A stretch of DNA of 64,000 nt from Piscicola geometra (Eukaryota > Annelida > Clitellata > Hirudinida > Piscicolidae): positions 12,762,517-12,826,516 of the forward strand of contig OX030957.1 in assembly GCA_943735955.1 (NCBI GenBank). The letters are read 5' to 3'. Shown one piece after another: positions 58,787 through 64,000 of the stretch (position 1 is its first letter; each line of letters opens with the position of its first letter). The translations under genes and the position numbers were made by a program. Under the pieces are notes generated by a model, which was not told the DNA's origin, did not search any database, and saw only the letters and a list, made by a program, of their open reading frames with translations.

Positions 58787-59757
58787 TGCAATTTAATTCT
58801 TTTTTTACTTTTAATTATTAAAATGTATTATCTTTTACTTTATCAAGAATGAATTATGTCAAAATAATAAATATCCTGAGTTTTGGTTGAGATTGTTCCG
58901 CTAAATAACTATTCTTTCAAGTCATTTCTGATCAACAAGGCTTTTGGCGAAACCCCCAGGAAAGCACCACTTGCTTCCTATACATTAACCAACATAAAGT
59001 AAGAGTTGATGGTATACGAAAGCTACCAAGATACTGAATATATTATAATAATAATGTCAGTTTTGTATAGCGCCCGGGCACGCAACTGAAGCGCCACTCA
59101 CACGTGAAACACCTTATCATATACACTAGGTATATGATAGCTCACGGTTGGCTGTACAGGGATTCGAACCGGCGACCTTTAAGTTGCAGGTCTAACGACT
59201 TACCATCTAAGCAAACCCCTTTAGTCATTTATTTATATTTAGAGCCAAAAGGCTGCCATGTGTTTTGTGATGGCATTTACAGGCCTAGATAAGGAGCAAG
59301 TCATTATTGGTTTCAGTGCTATGAAACAAGCATACACGAAGATTGATTAAACCAATTGAAAGAACAAATATTCAAATTTAAGTTTTTATGCATAGCCTTT
59401 GTACCCTTTTTTGTGGGAAAAATTGTAATAAAAACTATTTAATCTACAAATTAAATTGATTAAACAGATACCTGAAACAATTTTGAAATTCAAATCTAGT
59501 TTGTAACGCAAGGGTATTTTAGTTTTATAATGTTAGATTTTTCATCAGCAAGTACATCCATTAGAATGACCTGAACTTTGACTGTTTAAAAAGGAATTTT
59601 GTGCAGATTTATTGTTAAAGTAAGGCTTACTTAGTAAGCGGTTGAAATCACTATTATTTAATAAATTTTGAAATCTATAAATTAATATATTGAATATAAA
59701 AATGAAATTTAATTCACAGGTTCTAATTCACTTTAGAGTTGATTCAGAAGTCACACC
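58787..59757. other. RWDD1-innexin interval; contains a SINE
   Basis: AT-rich spacer with the tRNA-derived SINE at about 59036-59222. The sequence CACAGG at 59716-59721 could be the acceptor of a 5' untranslated innexin exon. No other gene seen. Confidence 0.5.
59036..59222 (-). mobile_element. tRNA-derived SINE with a LINE-type tail
   Basis: Read on minus: head with A-box-like TTGCTTAGATGGTAAGTCG and B-box CGGTTCGAATCCC, core CTATCATATACCTAGTGTA, then a tail GGCGCTTCAGTTGCGTGCC followed by CGGGCGCTATACAAAAC and ATT repeats. Head and core match the SINE at 5485. The tail matches the 3' end of the truncated LINE at 43274 (GCGCTTCTGTTGCGTGCC). Confidence 0.8.
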
Positions 59758-61548
59758 ATGGACAAGATAGTTTCTGCAATAGGCAGGGTTCCACAGACGA
59801 AAACACGAAACGATGACGACATTTCAGACCGCCTGCTTTACCGCTACACCGTCAACATTATGATTCTGTTGGCTATTATCGTATCCACGAAACAATACGT
59901 GGGAGAGCCTATCCAATGCTGGGTTCCAGCGGAGTTCAGTGGAAGTCACGAAGAATACACAAACAACTATTGCTGGATCCGCAACACCTACTACCTGGCA
60001 TACGACAGAAACATTCCTAAAGAACATGAGCCTGAGAAACGCCATGTCATCCCGTACTACCAGTGGATGCCGATCTTCCTCTCCCTGCAGGCCTTTCTCT
60101 TCTACCTTCCCACCCTCCTATGGAGAGCCACCAACAACCGATCGGGTGTCAACGTGCACACAATCGTCGAGGCTGCGGAGTCGTTCAGTGACTCGGTCGA
60201 GAGGAGGAGCTCCACTCTTAAGTGCATGACTCTCGCCATGAACAGGTGAAGGGGTTTTTTTCTTCAATTATAACTCCAGTGAAGATGCTACTGTTAACAT
60301 CTAACTTTTATTTTTAATTCAAGTCAATTTTAATCTAGTCTACTAAGTTCATTATAGCCAAATAGAAATTAGACTTCAGGCATATTAGATATATTAAATA
60401 ACACAGGATCTAATCTATTATTTTTTTTATAATTGATGATTTGTTTTATAGACAGGTTTTGACATCTTGTCAGAGCATGGTTAAAGAGTAGTCTACTAAA
60501 TATTCATATAACATACTTTTTTAATTTTTAATTTTCTTATTTCAATTATTGATGAAAATGTTATTAACTTTCAAATGGTAATAACATTACGGGTGAACAG
60601 GTAGCTGAGTCGGTAACGACTCTTTGCTTGACCAATAATGAAAGATCTTAGGTTCAAGTGCAACCCATGTTCTAGTAACCCAAAGGCGCAAATGAAAATA
60701 TGCAGCATAAGTGGCCACGAAGCTTATTCGGGTTATACGCCACTGTAATAATTCTCGTCATTATTATTATTCAAATGACCATCATCAGCTACTTTACATT
60801 TCTCAAAGGCGTTCATCAATTCCATGATGGCAACCACTCCAGGTACCTTTGCAACCAGCAGGGCATTCCGAACAGCTTCACACTCAGCCTCAAGAACATC
60901 TTCACACGCACGTGCTTCATCTTCTGCGGTCCACGCAGAGGCAACTACCTGGTGTGCCTCTACATCACGTACAAAATCCTCGCCCTCCTCGTCGTCACCT
61001 CCCAACTCTTCATCCTCAACCTCTTCCTCGGTCAGGACTTCCACACATACGGCTTCGAGGCCATCAAATCGATCGTCTACAGCACTGAACTATCTTCACC
61101 ACGCTTCCCTCGAGTCACAATGTGCGACTTCAAGATCAGGAAACTCGGGAATGTCCAACGCTACACGGTGCAGTGTGTCTTGTCGATCAACCTCTTCAAC
61201 GAGAAGATCTTCATCTTCCTGTGGTTCTGGCTCATCTTCGTGTCGCTCGTGCTCCTCTTCTACACGACGACCTGGCTGGTGCGCATTCTGTTGAGGAGCA
61301 GCAACAAGAGGTACGTCAAGAAACACCTCGAACTGATGGACCTTCTGGTCACCGAGGCAGACCACAAGATGGCGAAGACTTTCGTGCAGGAGTACTTGAG
61401 AAGGGATGGAGTCTTTGTCCTGAGACTGGTTGGACACAACACCAATGCGATCACCGTCACTGAGTTTGTGTGTCAACTCTGGCATGATTATGTCCAAGCC
61501 AGGGGCGCCAGCATTCCCGAAGTCAATATTAAATATGTCGACAAGTAA
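59758..61548 (+). CDS. Innexin gap-junction channel subunit
   Basis: Four-pass membrane protein forming invertebrate gap junctions. Two exons, 59758-60245 and 60843-61548, joined across an AG|G codon give 397 aa, typical of innexins. TM1 is NIMILLAIIVSTKQYVG. Extracellular loop 1 has the paired Cys in PIQCWVPAEF and NNYCWIRN. The signature YYQWMPIFLSLQAFLFYLP opens TM2. Exon 2 has NYLVCLYITYKILALLVVTS then LFILNLFLG (TM3), loop-2 Cys in FPRVTMCDFKIR and YTVQCVLSINLFNEKIF, then TM4 with WFWLIFVSLVLLF. It ends NIKYVDK-stop. A perfect donor GTAAGT overlaps that stop (61545-61550), so a longer spliced C-terminus is possible. The acceptor at 60842 was chosen because it keeps phase and restores MNR. 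Confidence 0.93.
60595..60770 (+). mobile_element. tRNA-like SINE in the innexin intron
   Basis: A-box-like TAGCTGAGTCGGTAACG and B-box-like TTAGGTTCAAGTGCAACCC at tRNA spacing, then an unrelated body ending with ATT/AAT-rich DNA near 60740-60770. It explains part of an open frame that runs through the intron into exon 2. Confidence 0.6.
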
Positions 61549-62742
61549 GTTCTTGTGTGTCCTTAAGGCCTTACGCGTGTTTTTGCCTGTTTAGGCATGT
61601 CCTTGCATGTTTATTCATTTAAAATTTAATCTTTTCCATTGGTTTTGGTTCGTATGTGGTTTAAAAACATTCCCGTGTTTTCAATAAATTAGGAATACCT
61701 GGTTTCCAGATGTGAGCTTTCTATGCAATCATAGGTACACGATAATTATTACAATTATTTTTGTATTTTTCAATTATACCATAAAATCAAGAGATTGTGC
61801 CGATTAGTCATGGCAATTTTATAGCAATCACACGCGTCTTTTTACCAGCTCAAAAACATGTTTTGAATCTATTTTGAAAGTTTTTCTCAATTTATTCTGA
61901 GGATATTTAACAACTATTTATGAACACGACTTATTTAAATATTCGTTTGGAAAACTAAATTCCCGTGTTTATATTCTTATTTTATTGAATCATAATAAGG
62001 TTATTATATGAACAATTTAAAAGTATTTATTTTGTCGTATTAGTTATAGTTATAGTCGCCCATGAATATGTTTTTATATTACTTTTTTTAACGGTTTTCA
62101 ATCTATTAAAATGATACATTTAGTGAATCCATCCCCGTTTGGTATGATGTCATCGCTGTTCTATTCCAAAGTATTTCAGCTCAACTTCCCACTTTTCCAC
62201 GTGTCTTATTCACAATTTAGTGTCAGAGTATTTTAGGAAAATGAACAATCATTTTTAACTGTCAACTCCATTTGAACTAACGTCCGTGTTGGTATTATGT
62301 ATAATACTTGGTATTAACAATCGAGTTTTAAGATTGATTTTCAGTATTTTAAACTTTCGAAGACAATATCAGCTTAAATGAATATGCAACTTTTTATGGT
62401 AGCTTTTTAGTCGAATAATTCCAACCATTGATTGATTATACTTTTTCATAAGTAAAATGTTATCGTTAGTAACGATTCGTTACAATAAAAAAAAAGAAAA
62501 TGTATAGAAAATATTTTGAAAAAAGTCAAAATACAACTTTTAACTCAAAAAGTGGGAAATATAATTTTATTCTGAAGAAATTTTGAGATTGAACATGAGT
62601 GGATAAATCAGTCTGATGTACATTTTATCTTCATTTCTATCCTCAATTATTAAGATATGCCGTTATTTCACTCCTAAAGAAGTCACTCAATGATGTTTTT
62701 AATTATTTTTATATAAAAAATAACGTGTAGCTAAGTTACTAA
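61549..62742. other. Convergent interval, innexin / CHTF8
   Basis: AT-rich spacer with both neighbouring genes reading inward. No repeat family or gene recognised. If the innexin mRNA is spliced at 61544, a further exon would lie here; I did not find one. Confidence 0.5.
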
Positions 62743-63662
62743 CTATGAAACCTTTTTTGAAAAATTAGCTACAATTGGCTTTGGTCTATCCTTGAATACA
62801 ATCTTCTGTTTGATGATGGCAATGATGGTGTATTGTGTGGTGTGGCAGTTCTTATTGGAACTGTGTTCATCGGTCTTTGCTCCAAAATTGGAGGATTTCT
62901 CTGGAAGTTCTGAATCTTGCTGTCTAGAAACATCCTTGTCCCCACCATGATCCTCAGAAGCCTTCAATACTTCAACATTTTCTTCACCAACCTGTCAATC
63001 ATTATTGAGTCATTTAATGCATCCTTTGAAATAATCTTGGTCATCTCGTCTTTCACTACCTACCACTCATTAAGTCATTACAGAAGTCAAAAGACCTGCA
63101 TTGGTTTATCTCCCTAAATAAACTCAATTACCCTTGACCTACTTTAGTTTTCTGGGTCACCACCAAAGGTCGATCCAGTTCCACCACTTGACCGTACAGG
63201 ATGTGATGACCAATCAACATGACAGGTACTCCCTGTGCAGATTTTGATTGTTTGGCATAAAGGGCCTTTTTTGTGTGTGATATTTTCCCAGTCACATCCG
63301 AAAAAGAAGATATTTTTGAAAGTATTTTTTTACAAATGAAAATGAATTGAAAATGAATTAATCAATATGTGCAGTCAAATCAGTCATTTCAGGTGTATTC
63401 AATTTTTACAATTATAAATAAACTCCAAAAAAGTTATAAAAAAAACTTGTTTAGTGAAGTGGAGATCTCCTATGAAGTTGTTCTTCAGATGGTCTTTGCT
63501 GCTCCTGGTCTCCAAGTCACCCTGCAGGTCTATCAACGACCACTCATTCTCCTTCCACCCATCCTTGCTGAAGTGTTGTCATTCAATAAATGATTTAATT
63601 GCATTAAATTCAAAAATAATAGAAAAAATTAATACTTACATGTTGAAAAATATTTGGACCAT
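62743..63662 (-). CDS. CHTF8: Chromosome transmission fidelity protein 8 (CTF18-RFC subunit)
   Basis: With CTF18 and DCC1 it forms the alternative clamp loader that places PCNA for sister-chromatid cohesion. Exons: 63640-63662, 63447-63567, 63143-63232, 62743-62991; 160 aa, phases consistent. Exon 1 reads MVQIFFN, like the family start MVQIV. Exon 2 has KENEWSLIDLQGDLETR and FIGDLHFTKQ; exon 3 GVPVMLIGHHILYGQVVELD and RPLVVTQKTK. Exon 4 has a hydrophilic stretch, then TQYTIIAIIKQKIVFKDRPK and PIVANFSKKVS. It is longer than the human protein (121 aa) because of a roughly 40-residue Ser/Glu/Asp-rich insert before the last beta strand. Confidence 0.93.
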
Positions 63663-64000
63663 TTTTTTCACAGAAATTCAAGCTAGCGGCAAATTTTGAG
63701 CAATAGTGTAAAAAGTGCATCACGATTTTTTAATATTTTTAAATGCACAAAATTTAAATTTACTCAATTAAACAAATTTTAAAACTAAAAATACAAGTTT
63801 GAAATAGAATTTTATGTAAAAATTGAAGTTCTTAAGATATTTCCATGTGGTTTCACGTTTATTGATTATTTTCCATAATAAGGTGTTTCTCAATTCCAGT
63901 CATTGGAACTGAGAGTATTAAAAATCTTGATTAAGCTGACGAAATATTAAAAAATCATTCAAATAAGTATTTGCAACTGAGACAAATTCTATTCTTTCAT
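63663..64000. other. Upstream flank of CHTF8
   Basis: AT-rich DNA upstream, in gene sense, of the CHTF8 start codon; presumably its promoter. No motif or gene recognised before the window ends. Confidence 0.5.

Noticed and set aside
60700..60842. In-frame upstream extension of innexin exon 2 (HKWPRSLFGLYATV...)
   Set aside because: It overlaps SINE-derived sequence, would add a spurious transmembrane segment, and the acceptor at 60842 joins exon 1 in phase.

Overview
This is animal nuclear DNA. All genes are split by GT-AG introns, protein families are metazoan (innexin, Discs-large MAGUK, D-type cyclin, GPR158-like receptor, PIERCE ciliary protein), and introns and spacers are AT-rich and full of microsatellites. 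An innexin gap-junction gene and the general gene content suggest an invertebrate bilaterian, possibly a spiralian; I cannot name the species. Gene models below were built by hand from conserved protein blocks and splice-site phase. Most close in frame, which is the main reason for the confidence given.

Layout. 1.0-7.0 kb, minus strand: SH3-HOOK-GK half of a Discs-large (DLG) scaffold whose introns are almost pure satellite DNA. 7.7-13.1 kb, plus: a MINDY-1/2 type K48 deubiquitinase ending in a 15-nt exon that supplies a CaaX-like box. 13.5 kb: a 141-bp hAT MITE. 14.5-19.4 kb, minus: a complete GPR158/GPR179-like class C receptor in 13 exons. 20.4-22.3 kb, plus: a calponin/transgelin-like protein with a long Lys/Glu tail. 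22.3-31.9 kb: gene-poor DNA with a tRNA-derived SINE, a GAT array and a homopurine tract. 31.9-34.8 kb, plus: a D-type cyclin. 39.0-41.1 kb, plus: 3-hydroxyisobutyrate dehydrogenase (HIBADH). 41.8-51.95 kb, plus: a three-exon PIERCE microtubule-inner-protein gene whose first intron holds a 9.6-kb nested palindromic transposon complex. 52.2-53.6 kb, plus: fibrillarin. 54.7-55.7 kb, minus, and 56.2-58.8 kb, plus: a divergent pair, dynein light chain DYNLT1 and RWDD1. 59.8-61.5 kb, plus: innexin. 62.7-63.7 kb, minus: CHTF8.

The genes do not form a pathway; they are ordinary housekeeping and signalling neighbours. The most unusual region is 41,971-51,582. Outer 29-bp inverted repeats flanked by TTA enclose two inverted arms that both carry hAT-transposase 3' ends. 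One arm was later hit by a 3.6-kb hAT element with a perfect 8-bp target duplication, and the other arm preserves the empty site. Each arm also received one insertion that shares a hairpin head and a TCAA-type tail but carries a different interior. The satellite-filled DLG introns, one of them stopless and a multiple of three, are the second point of interest.
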